From: Nitrospirota bacterium | GTDB taxonomy: Bacteria > Nitrospirota > Thermodesulfovibrionia > Thermodesulfovibrionales > Dissulfurispiraceae | Assembly (NCBI GenBank): GCA_015233655.1 | Contig: JADFXI010000006.1 | Span: 1-56,989, forward strand | Direction: 5' to 3' | DNA: 56,989 bases | Shown: piece after piece, positions 7,126 to 14,550 of the stretch | Layout: each line of letters starts with the position of its first letter | Numbering within the stretch: the first letter of the stretch is position 1 | Position numbers and translations under genes: made by a program | Notes under the pieces: model-generated | What the model saw: only the letters and a program-made list of their open reading frames with translations | The model's database searches: none | What the model was told of the DNA's origin: nothing

Positions 7126-10100
7126 TTATGAAGATACAGGAGGAAAGGCCTTGCCGCCGTCCTCATAAGTCATAATGATGCGGTGCACCTCGGTAAGGAG
7201 GTCATCGCGGCTGTAGGAGCCTTTCTGGAGAATTCGCGTTACGCAGCCGTCAAGCTGTTTGCGCTCACCGGCATTGAGGTCCTTCGCTGTTACCACCACC
7301 ACAGGGATAGAACGCAGAAACTCATCTTTTCGCAGTTCTCCCAGGAATTCAAAACCATCCATAACAGGCATCATAAGGTCCAGAAGTATCAGCGAAGGCG
7401 GCACGGCAGCTATACGCTCAAGTGCCACACGCCCGTTTTCAGCCTCCTCAACCGTCCTTCCGTCCTTTTCAATTATATGTCGCAGAATCCGGCGGATCTC
7501 GGCGTCATCTTCCACAATCAGAATGGGTCCGGCCATTGCTCCATGCCTGTATTTACCTAGGACCGACAGCAGGCGTTTCCTGTCAATCGGCTTGTTCAGA
7601 TATTCGCTGGCCCCAAGGGTAAAGCCGAGGTTCTTGTCATCCATTACCGTAAGCATTATTACAGGGATGTCCGCCAAATCCGGATCGGCCTTTAGAGAAG
7701 ACAACACTGTCCAGCCGTCCATTTCGGGCATGAGGACATCAAGCGTGATCGCGAGCGGTCGTAATTTGCGCGCGAGTTGAAGCCCCTCGGTGCCACTGGA
7801 AGCAGTGATTACTTCGAACCCGTCCCTGGTCAGGTAGCGGGTCATGAGGTCGTGTATTTTAGGATCATCATCAATGACGAGGATCTTTGACGTATTAGCT
7901 GCGGAGTGCGGCTGCTTTGCCGTATCAGCATGGCGCTTCAATCCGGTATGCGCGGTAACCAGCTTGTGCAACTCGCACAGGAGGTCCTCACGGTTGTAAG
8001 CTCCCTTTTGGACAATGAGTTTCACATAACCTTCAAGGCGCTCGCGGTCCTCCTGGGTAAGGTCCTTTGCCGTGACTACAACAACCGGAATAGACCTCAG
8101 GTCTGCTCTGGAGCGCAGTTCCTCGACGAACTGGAACCCGTCCATCTCCGGCATCATAAGGTCCAGCAGGATAAGGGCAGGCTGTACGGCAGCGGCCTGT
8201 TCAAGGCCGACCCGGCCATTCTGAGCCGTCGAAACCGACCATCCCTCTTTTTCGAGCATTCGGGTCATCATGTCCCGTGTTATAACATCATCCTCGACAA
8301 CGAGAATTGATCCTGCTTTGTCGCCGTGCATGTATTTTTTAAGTACCGTCAGCATGCGGTCCCTGTCAATGGGTTTGGTGAGGTAATCAGAGGCGCCGAG
8401 TGCGAAGCCCATGTTTTCCTCATCCAATACCGAGATCATAATGACAGGGATGTCGGCAATATCCGGGTCCGCCTTGATCGCGCTCAAAACGGTCCATCCG
8501 TCCATCATCGGCATCAGCACATCGAGGACAATAACATCAGGATGTAACTGGCGGGCGAGTTTCAGCCCCTCTTCACCGCCTGACGCGCATGCCACCGAGT
8601 ATTTTTCCCTGGTCAGAGAGCGGGTCAGAAGGTCTCTTGCCTTCGGGTCGTCATCAATGATAAGGATTGAGTTCGTGCCCTTACCCCAGGGGATAACACC
8701 TTCCTGTTCAACAACCTTTTCCAGCTCTTTGCCGGTTTCGAGAGATACCTCCGCAGGGATCTTGATTGTGAAGGAAGAACCTTTGCCGGGCTCGCTCTCT
8801 ACAGTGATGTCGCCGCCCATCAACTGGCAGAAATGGCGGCTGATGCAAAGACCGAGGCCTGTGCCGCCGAATTGTCGCGTCGTTGATGCATCGCCCTGAG
8901 TAAAAGCCTGAAACAGCTTCATCTTCTGCTCCTGCGTCATCCCGATGCCTGTATCGCGCACGGTGAATTCGATCAGGTCGGCGCTGTCATCCTGACCAGG
9001 CAGACGGCTGACCTCAAGCGTAACGCTTCCATGCTTTGTGAACTTGCAGGCATTACTCAAAAGATTGAACAAGGCCTGTCTGATCTTGGTCAGGTCCGCA
9101 TGTATAGAGCCGATATCGGCGGGGCAAATCACATGCAGCTTGTTTTCGTTTTTATCCACAAGCGGGCTGATTGTGTTAGTAACATCATGAATCATCGGCG
9201 ACACTTCAAAGGTCTCCAGATATAGTTCGATCTTGCCGGCCTCGATCTTTGAAAAATCGAGGATATCGTTTATAAGCGCCAGCAGGTGCTTTCCCGCCGC
9301 GTTGATCTTGTTGAGGTCCGAGATAAACCCATGTTGCCCGAGGTCTTCCGCCTCTTCCACAAGCATCTCGCTATAACCGATAATTGCATTCATTGGGGTG
9401 CGGAGTTCGTGGCTCATGTTGGCTAGAAAAGTGCTTTTGGCACGGTTAGCTGCATCAGCCGCGATTCGGGCATCGCGCAGTTTCTCTATGCCGCTTGTAC
9501 GTTCTATGATACCTGCCAGGATATCGGAAGACGCGCATAAGAAAGTTTCCTCGGTGCTGTTACGCTGGTGCCCCTCATCGACATATACGCATAGGACACC
9601 CAACAGGTTGTCTGCCGACATCAGGGGAATGCAATAATGGCCGTGACCGGCCATGCCTTCATAGTGGTTATCATGGTTTGCATCAACGGCGCTCGAAAAC
9701 TGGACCTGCCGGAGCGCTGCGGCCCTCCCGCAGAGGCAATGTCCGAAGGGGACGCGACCGCACGATTCGAGCAAAGGCCCGCCAATGTCTTTTTGTGCTT
9801 TCAGGACGAGGACATTGGTATTGTCATCAACCGTAAATACTGCGCCGCGCTTTTGCAGCGACAAACATGGCACGGAAAGTACCAGTTCAAGGGACTGCTC
9901 AATAAGTTCATCCTGGGGCATGTCCTGCAATGACAACCGCAGCATCGCGTTCAACACGCCCTGGATCTCGTAATTACTTTTGACTTCTTCCTGGGCGAGT
10001 TTGCGCTCGCGAAGTTCTCCGGCAAGCGTCACATGCAGTTCCCGCTCAGACGCGACTTTCTCTTCAAGAAGCATCTGCACATCTTCCATCTTCTTGAATT

Positions 10101-10227
10101 GCTCTACCACAAGTTTAGCGGTAATCTCGGAGGCCCTGCGGGCAATGCTGACTTCATTCAGAAGCATCACATTTTCGGCCTGCAGAGTTTCGGGGGACTT
10201 ATTACTATTGCCGTTTTTGTCGCTCAA
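7126..10227 (-). CDS. Hybrid sensor histidine kinase: coiled coil-GAF-HisKA-HATPase-four receivers
   Basis: 1033 aa soluble kinase. Order: coiled coil (about 15-90); GAF-type domain (about 100-245, with the GHCLCGRAA motif seen in such GAF domains); HisKA with SHELRTPMN (H273); HATPase with GTGLGLC; then four receivers. Receivers 1-2 and 3-4 are near copies of each other (WTVLSAIKADPDIADIPV versus WTVLSSLKADPDLADIPV; PVVVVTAKDL in both second units), so a two-receiver block was duplicated. All four retain the acceptor Asp. The TTG start directly follows the stop of the hydrogenase protease gene, with a GGGAGG Shine-Dalgarno, so kinase and hydrogenase are in one operon. It is the best candidate to read the state of the hydrogenase. 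Confidence 0.9.
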   Translation of the reverse strand: MSDKNGNSNKSPETLQAENVMLLNEVSIARRASEITAKLVVEQFKKMEDVQMLLEEKVASERELHVTLAGELRERKLAQEEVKSNYEIQGVLNAMLRLSLQDMPQDELIEQSLELVLSVPCLSLQKRGAVFTVDDNTNVLVLKAQKDIGGPLLESCGRVPFGHCLCGRAAALRQVQFSSAVDANHDNHYEGMAGHGHYCIPLMSADNLLGVLCVYVDEGHQRNSTEETFLCASSDILAGIIERTSGIEKLRDARIAADAANRAKSTFLANMSHELRTPMNAIIGYSEMLVEEAEDLGQHGFISDLNKINAAGKHLLALINDILDFSKIEAGKIELYLETFEVSPMIHDVTNTISPLVDKNENKLHVICPADIGSIHADLTKIRQALFNLLSNACKFTKHGSVTLEVSRLPGQDDSADLIEFTVRDTGIGMTQEQKMKLFQAFTQGDASTTRQFGGTGLGLCISRHFCQLMGGDITVESEPGKGSSFTIKIPAEVSLETGKELEKVVEQEGVIPWGKGTNSILIIDDDPKARDLLTRSLTREKYSVACASGGEEGLKLARQLHPDVIVLDVLMPMMDGWTVLSAIKADPDIADIPVIMISVLDEENMGFALGASDYLTKPIDRDRMLTVLKKYMHGDKAGSILVVEDDVITRDMMTRMLEKEGWSVSTAQNGRVGLEQAAAVQPALILLDLMMPEMDGFQFVEELRSRADLRSIPVVVVTAKDLTQEDRERLEGYVKLIVQKGAYNREDLLCELHKLVTAHTGLKRHADTAKQPHSAANTSKILVIDDDPKIHDLMTRYLTRDGFEVITASSGTEGLQLARKLRPLAITLDVLMPEMDGWTVLSSLKADPDLADIPVIMLTVMDDKNLGFTLGASEYLNKPIDRKRLLSVLGKYRHGAMAGPILIVEDDAEIRRILRHIIEKDGRTVEEAENGRVALERIAAVPPSLILLDLMMPVMDGFEFLGELRKDEFLRSIPVVVVTAKDLNAGERKQLDGCVTRILQKGSYSRDDLLTEVHRIIMTYEDGGKAFPPVSS

Positions 10228-10689
10228 TCACGCACCTCCCGGCGTACCATCAACAACCAAGCGGCCGCGGCCAAGGTCTGCCGCCGTTTTCAAGGCAAGC
10301 CGCGCAGCGTCCGCAATTACAGACTCATCATAGTCTCCCTCTACGCCTACCACAACGATGCGTGGCGCATTGCCTTCAATTACTTCAGGCAGTGCGCGCA
10401 GAAGATAGGGAAGTCCCGACGCATGGTCATAAATGTTCTTGGCCAGCGGAACTATGTCCTCAGGTTCAAGGACCACAGTTCCGTTATGGCTGCTGAACCC
10501 GGACACATTGTCAACAAGCACGACCAATTCGGCATCGTCGAAAAAGCCGAGGAGATTCAAACCGGCCAGACCGCCGTCAACCAGCTCGACATCCGCCGGG
10601 AGTTCCTCTTGGCTCAGAAGGTCATAGACGGCGGGTCCGGCAGAATCCTGCCTGACATACCGGTTGCCTATACAGATAATGCGCTTCAC
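10228..10689 (-). CDS. [NiFe] hydrogenase maturation protease (HyaD/HycI/HupD family)
   Basis: 153 aa endopeptidase that removes the short C-terminal peptide of the hydrogenase large subunit after Ni insertion. It shows the N-terminal GN...D pattern (CIGNRYVRQDSAG; family GNxxxxDDGxG), the acidic ELVDGG strand and a His in the DHASGLP segment, which together form the Ni-binding site. The start is GTG (10689), 15 bases after the large-subunit gene, and the stop abuts the kinase start. The presence of this protease agrees with the 10-residue tail left on the large subunit beyond its last His. From memory, some sensor hydrogenases lack such a tail. Confidence 0.85.
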   Translation of the reverse strand: MKRIICIGNRYVRQDSAGPAVYDLLSQEELPADVELVDGGLAGLNLLGFFDDAELVVLVDNVSGFSSHNGTVVLEPEDIVPLAKNIYDHASGLPYLLRALPEVIEGNAPRIVVVGVEGDYDESVIADAARLALKTAADLGRGRLVVDGTPGGA

Positions 10690-10704
10690 TTTGCAGCCCC
10701 TGCC

Positions 10705-12222
10705 TCAATAGCGATGCCCCTCATCCCGTCTGGCCGTGTGAACAGTGCAGACGAGGCAGGCATCAAACGATCTTACTATGTGCCCCAGTTCAACAGGGTT
10801 CGCCATGTCTTTAATCCGCGTACCTGAAAGAGCTTCTTCCACCGGCCCCCTTCTCTTGCCTGAATCGCGAGGCGAGAAGTTCCATGCTGAAGGCGTGATA
10901 ATCTGGTAGTGCCGGATTACATCGTTTTCGATTTTAACCCAGTGCCCAAGTGCCCCGCGGGAAGCCTGAGTAAGCCCGAAGCCTTCCCCTGTCCTCACCT
11001 CGCCGGGGAGCGTATAATACTTGCTGTTGAAATTAATTTCCGTAAGCCAGGTTTCCATGGCAGGCATCAGTTCCGTCGGCCGGACAAGACGGGCCAGTTC
11101 TCTCAGATATGTGCTTGGCCCTTCCTTGTCGATCAGACTGACAATGAGCGGGTTGCCGGCAATTACCATCTCGGCCAGAGGTCCGGTCTCCGCAGGATGA
11201 TTATCATAGCGCGGCGCTTTGGCCCATGAGTACTTTTCATTTTCCTTGCCCGTGGCATAAGGATTCGTTTCTCCTTCAAACGGATGCTTGCCTCCTTCGT
11301 AGTCCACGTACCAGGAACTGGCCACATGCTCTGCGATCTTCGCCTGGTCAAAACCGCTGACCCGGCCCGCATGCGCAAATCCCGCAGGGACGAGACTGCT
11401 CGCGCCAGCTGCGCCTACAGTCGTACCTTCCGGGAGTTCGAGTGCACCAAAACTTAGAAAGGCCCCAACCCCTTTGCCGGTCTTATCCAGGCCAATGGAG
11501 CGGGCAAAACGCAGATAGAACCCGAGATCACTCTCTCGGTGCTCAGGTCTTTCTTCGAGCCATGCGTCGAGGTCAGCGGCAGACCTTATCTCTCTCCAGC
11601 GCTCAATACTGCATCCGAGGATACGTTGTTCATACCACGCCTTATACTGCCGCAGCAGCAAGCTGCACTGCAGCAGATCGCTTTTGCTCGGAATGGAAGC
11701 AATGCCTCCCGGCACCATAAAAGACGAATGGGGCCACTGGCCCCCGATGATAGCGATTATTTCAAGGACTTTTTTCGTTTCGCGGATAGTCTCTACTATA
11801 GATTTCCCCTTAAAGGGTTCGTACCGTTGCACTGCCTCGTCAAACATCGGGTGGTCCTTATAGGCAGGATTGACGAAGTCGACTGCAAACATCAGCATGC
11901 CGTGGCGCACATCGCTCTGGATATGCTCGCTCATTTGAGCTATATTGCGGATCCTGACGGCATCAGGCGGGACTTTCACACCTGTTATCATATCGAGGGC
12001 CCGCGAAGCAGCGACCAGGTGGCTTGTACTGCATATTCCACATATCCGGGGGGTGATGACCAGGCCGTCATACGATCCCCGGCCTTTCAGTATCTTTTCG
12101 AATCCCCTGTACATCGTTCCGGAACACCTGGCATCTGTTACCACTCCGCCGTCAACATCGACGCTGACTTCAAGGTCTCCCTCTACACGATTCATCGAAA
12201 CATTTATTCTCTCCGGTGCCAT
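10705..12222 (-). CDS. [NiFe] hydrogenase large (catalytic) subunit, group-2-like
   Basis: 505 aa cytoplasmic subunit that binds the NiFe(CN)2CO centre. The N-terminal Ni ligand motif RICGICSTSH (about residues 59-68) and the C-terminal motif DACLVCTVH, eleven residues from the end, are both present, so all four Ni-binding cysteines remain. The second motif has Ala where DPCxxCxxH is usual. The tail TARRDEGHRY after the His is the likely protease substrate. The MAPERINV start has a good Shine-Dalgarno (aaaggagcg). It follows the small subunit by 13 bases. The gene order small-large-protease-kinase and the lack of a membrane anchor or cytochrome gene point to sensing or a soluble role rather than a respiratory uptake complex. 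Confidence 0.93.
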   Translation of the reverse strand: MAPERINVSMNRVEGDLEVSVDVDGGVVTDARCSGTMYRGFEKILKGRGSYDGLVITPRICGICSTSHLVAASRALDMITGVKVPPDAVRIRNIAQMSEHIQSDVRHGMLMFAVDFVNPAYKDHPMFDEAVQRYEPFKGKSIVETIRETKKVLEIIAIIGGQWPHSSFMVPGGIASIPSKSDLLQCSLLLRQYKAWYEQRILGCSIERWREIRSAADLDAWLEERPEHRESDLGFYLRFARSIGLDKTGKGVGAFLSFGALELPEGTTVGAAGASSLVPAGFAHAGRVSGFDQAKIAEHVASSWYVDYEGGKHPFEGETNPYATGKENEKYSWAKAPRYDNHPAETGPLAEMVIAGNPLIVSLIDKEGPSTYLRELARLVRPTELMPAMETWLTEINFNSKYYTLPGEVRTGEGFGLTQASRGALGHWVKIENDVIRHYQIITPSAWNFSPRDSGKRRGPVEEALSGTRIKDMANPVELGHIVRSFDACLVCTVHTARRDEGHRY

Positions 12223-12235
12223 CTCGCTCCTTTCT

Positions 12236-13174
12236 TTATACTTCCGTCTCTCTTTTCTTCAGCCTTTCCGGTGCCGCTGCCGCCGCCATCGCCTTGTATG
12301 CCATATAATGGGCCCGATCAACGCCATCAGGCAATTCGAGAGGAATACCGGCAATGTTCCGGGTACGGAAGAAGGGGTGGGACTGTGGAAAATCGGGACT
12401 GGTGCATCCGACGCAGGGCACTCCTACTCTGGTCTTGGAACTGCGTCGGTTCCAGAGCAGTTTGTTGCAGGGCCCGTAAGTGATGGGTCCCCGGCAGCCG
12501 AGATGAAAGAATAGGCATCCCTTCTCGCCGAAATGCTCTTCCTCGATAAGGTATTCATGATATTCGTTCCTGACGCATCCCTGGTGCACCAGAAGTCCGT
12601 ACCATTGAAGTGGCACGTTGTACTCATCAAGGGTCAACGGGGTGCCGGTGCAGAGAGCTGTCAAAGCACCGCTGATGACATCGCCGTGACATGGGCAACC
12701 CGGCAGATTAATAACAGGGGTGCCGCTTGCTGCCACAAAATTTTCTCCCAGGAAGCCGCCCTTTTTTGTCTTGGTGAACATAGCTCCTGTAGCTTCTATC
12801 TCGCCGTCAGCGCCGATGCCGCCGAAACAGGCACAGGTGCCGATAGCAACTACGAATTGCGCCTTCCCTGCTAGAGCGGCTATAAGGTCTTTCTTGGATT
12901 CTTTCTCACGGGTATCATACATGCCGGTACCTCCGGGGCCGCGGATTACCGACCCTTCAAGGCAGAGGACATCAAGAGGTTGAGTGCCATTAACTATTGC
13001 GTCTATTATGCTCTTATGATGAGATGAAGTCCCATTTGAAAGAGACGGGTGCCAAAGCACCTCGACATCAAGGTATCCTAAGAGATCGACGACATTGGGA
13101 GATTCTATATTGAGTAAGGACATGCTGTCGCCGCCGCATGCGCCACCCTGTAACCAGTAAAGAGTTCTCGACAT
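12236..13174 (-). CDS. [NiFe] hydrogenase small (Fe-S) subunit, cytoplasmic, group-2-like
   Basis: 312 aa electron-transfer subunit. There is no Tat signal: the protein starts MSRTLYWLQGGACGGD, directly at the first Fe-S motif, so it is cytoplasmic like HupUV or cyanobacterial HupS. The proximal cluster motif, usually CxxC, reads CGGD, with Asp in place of the second Cys. Later ligands are present (GTCACFGG, LPGCPCHG, VHQGCVRN, GCRGP, PCVGCTSPDFP). The distance and order fit group 2. It is the first gene of the operon that ends with the HD-GYP regulator. A GGAGG Shine-Dalgarno precedes the ATG. Confidence 0.93.
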   Translation of the reverse strand: MSRTLYWLQGGACGGDSMSLLNIESPNVVDLLGYLDVEVLWHPSLSNGTSSHHKSIIDAIVNGTQPLDVLCLEGSVIRGPGGTGMYDTREKESKKDLIAALAGKAQFVVAIGTCACFGGIGADGEIEATGAMFTKTKKGGFLGENFVAASGTPVINLPGCPCHGDVISGALTALCTGTPLTLDEYNVPLQWYGLLVHQGCVRNEYHEYLIEEEHFGEKGCLFFHLGCRGPITYGPCNKLLWNRRSSKTRVGVPCVGCTSPDFPQSHPFFRTRNIAGIPLELPDGVDRAHYMAYKAMAAAAAPERLKKRETEV

Positions 13175-13274
13175 TATTGCCTCCTGTGTCCGCAGATTAG
13201 AGACTTCTGTCGTATCAAGCTGAAGTCACTTTGTTTTTTTGAGTATTAGGCAATATCTCTGACAGCGTATTACT

Positions 13275-13303
13275 ATAGCACAAAATAATTGATAAAATGT
13301 CAA
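13275..13303 (-). promoter_or_regulatory. Putative promoter of the hydrogenase-phosphorelay operon
   Basis: On the minus strand TTGACA (13303-13298) is followed after 17 bases by TGCTAT (13280-13275), which runs into TATAGT. It lies about 100 bases before the small-subunit start in an A+T-rich leader. The leader also holds a 6-bp hairpin (arms at 13202-13207 and 13222-13227). No other promoter-like sequence was noticed within the operon. Confidence 0.35.
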
Positions 13304-13340
13304 GTGTTTTCCCATTGATGTATATCTGATATCCTGATGT

Positions 13341-13406
13341 AAAAAAAGGCGGGCCGCGCAGACCTTCTGCAATGAATGACATTGTCGTAAATTGCAGAAG
13401 GTCTGC
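13341..13406 (-). terminator. Hairpin terminator after the glycine-zipper lipoprotein gene
   Basis: A perfect 16-bp inverted repeat (13358-13373 and 13391-13406) with a 17-base loop. On the minus strand it is followed, after a short G+C-rich spacer, by seven Ts (complement of 13341-13347). It lies just past the 13464 stop codon and before the hydrogenase promoter, so it should insulate the two units. Confidence 0.6.
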
Positions 13407-13463
13407 CCTCAACCCTGTCTAAAAGGCTACCCGGAATCTCTCTCTCCGGCGCACAGAACTCGG

Positions 13464-14009
13464 CTATTGCGGAGGCGGCGGAGGAGCCTGGTAAACCGGT
13501 GGTTCAGTGCCGAGATCCGGAGGAGGAGGCGGTGGTGGCGGCATCCTTCTCACGCGGTGCGCCGGCGCTGCTACTCCGGGAATCTGGTTCCCTTTTGCAT
13601 ACATGCACTGCTGATAAGCATTGTCATAACGGCGCTGCGCTTCCCAGCCATAATATCTGCCTGTGTTAGCACCTGATGCCGCTCCGACTAAAAGTCCGCT
13701 TCCTGCACCGATAGCCGCTCCTGTGCCGGCATGACCTGATGCAGAGCCTATCGCAGCACCGAGACCGGCGCCGATAATCGTGCCGACTGCTGCGCCGGTC
13801 GCGGTGTTCTGATTTGCCGTATCCTGGGGCGATTGCCCAATCTGCTGCGAAGCCCACTGCCTGCATGCGGCATCATCAGCCTGGAATTGTTCAAAAGACT
13901 TTCCACTGCCCGGCAGCGACATTACGCTTGGGCCGGCAGGAAGCGTCGCACATCCTACAAGAGATATCAGCAATATCAATACGCATAATATTCTTGAGCT
14001 TTTTTTCAT
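13464..14009 (-). CDS. Glycine-zipper lipoprotein with proline-rich tail
   Basis: 181 aa. A Lys-rich start, hydrophobic stretch and lipobox (LVGCA, Cys at about residue 20) predict an exported lipoprotein. The middle (about 65-120) is a glycine-zipper repeat (GAAVGTIIGAGLGAAIGSAS type), which in other proteins forms membrane-inserting helices. A YGWEAQRRYDNAYQQCMYAKG motif and a Pro-rich tail follow. The ATG at 14009 with a GAGGAGGTGAT Shine-Dalgarno is preferred over a longer open frame. The next exported protein gene lies immediately upstream, so the two form a small operon. Function is not known; outer-membrane stress lipoproteins have similar designs. Confidence 0.78.
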   Translation of the reverse strand: MKKSSRILCVLILLISLVGCATLPAGPSVMSLPGSGKSFEQFQADDAACRQWASQQIGQSPQDTANQNTATGAAVGTIIGAGLGAAIGSASGHAGTGAAIGAGSGLLVGAASGANTGRYYGWEAQRRYDNAYQQCMYAKGNQIPGVAAPAHRVRRMPPPPPPPPDLGTEPPVYQAPPPPPQ

Positions 14010-14013
14010 CGTA

Positions 14014-14400
14014 TCACCTCCTCGGTTGGTCAGATGGCGGCGCAGGAACAACCTTCAGCCAGCCGCTGGGGCATTGTTTTACATACGGATAATATCCTTG
14101 AGGGTTCGTGCAGAAATACCAGTAATAACTATCCTCTTCTTGTCTCGGCTCCGGCTGAACATATACAGGAGGCTGCTGCTGTATCACGACAGGCGGTTCA
14201 GCATAATAATTTGGATAATAGTAAGGATAAGGATACCCCCACCAGGGGCCCCATCCTCCCCATCCCGGCCCGATCCATATACCGCCCCTGAATGACCCAT
14301 GCCCGCCATGATGGTATCCGTCAGCAAGTGCAACTACCGGAATAGCGACTATCAGAATCAGCACCAGAATGGAAATTAAAAGATAAAGTTTCTTTTTCAT
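14014..14400 (-). CDS. Small exported Gly/Tyr/Pro-rich protein
   Basis: 128 aa of unknown function. A clear Sec signal peptide (MKKKLYLLIS start, hydrophobic core, ALA-type cleavage site near residue 28) leads to a His/Gly stretch, a Gly/Trp/Pro/Tyr-rich low-complexity region (YPYPYYYPNYYAEPP), Gln/Pro repeats and a short C-terminal segment around YYWYFCTNPQGYYPYV. That last segment is a recurring motif of small secreted bacterial proteins. The ATG at 14400 has a GGAGGTGG Shine-Dalgarno, so the longer upstream frame is rejected. The stop is 4 bases before the start of the glycine-zipper gene, implying co-expression. Confidence 0.75.
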   Translation of the reverse strand: MKKKLYLLISILVLILIVAIPVVALADGYHHGGHGSFRGGIWIGPGWGGWGPWWGYPYPYYYPNYYAEPPVVIQQQPPVYVQPEPRQEEDSYYWYFCTNPQGYYPYVKQCPSGWLKVVPAPPSDQPRR

Positions 14401-14550
14401 ATATATCCACCTCCTCTTGCGCAGAGACTTTTGTAAGTCTTCTCTACTCATATTATATGTGACGTTGAAGAAGACTTAAAGGTTACAGGGGAAATGAATT
14501 GTTAAGGGTGAAATCAAATGGTCAAAAAGAGAGACCATGCGGCAATAAGG

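Noticed and set aside
7104-7166. Longer start for the stand-alone receiver
   Set aside because: The extension overlaps the end of the upstream kinase gene, has no family match, and the GTG at 7103 has a good Shine-Dalgarno and the conserved N-terminus.
3156-10827. Many long open frames on the plus strand opposite the kinase and hydrogenase operon
   Set aside because: They are antisense shadows of clear receiver, kinase and hydrogenase genes, with no motifs and no ribosome-binding sites.
13358-13406. 16-bp inverted repeat read as an operator for the hydrogenase operon
   Set aside because: The T-run on the minus strand and the position after the lipoprotein stop fit a terminator better, and it lies upstream of the likely promoter.
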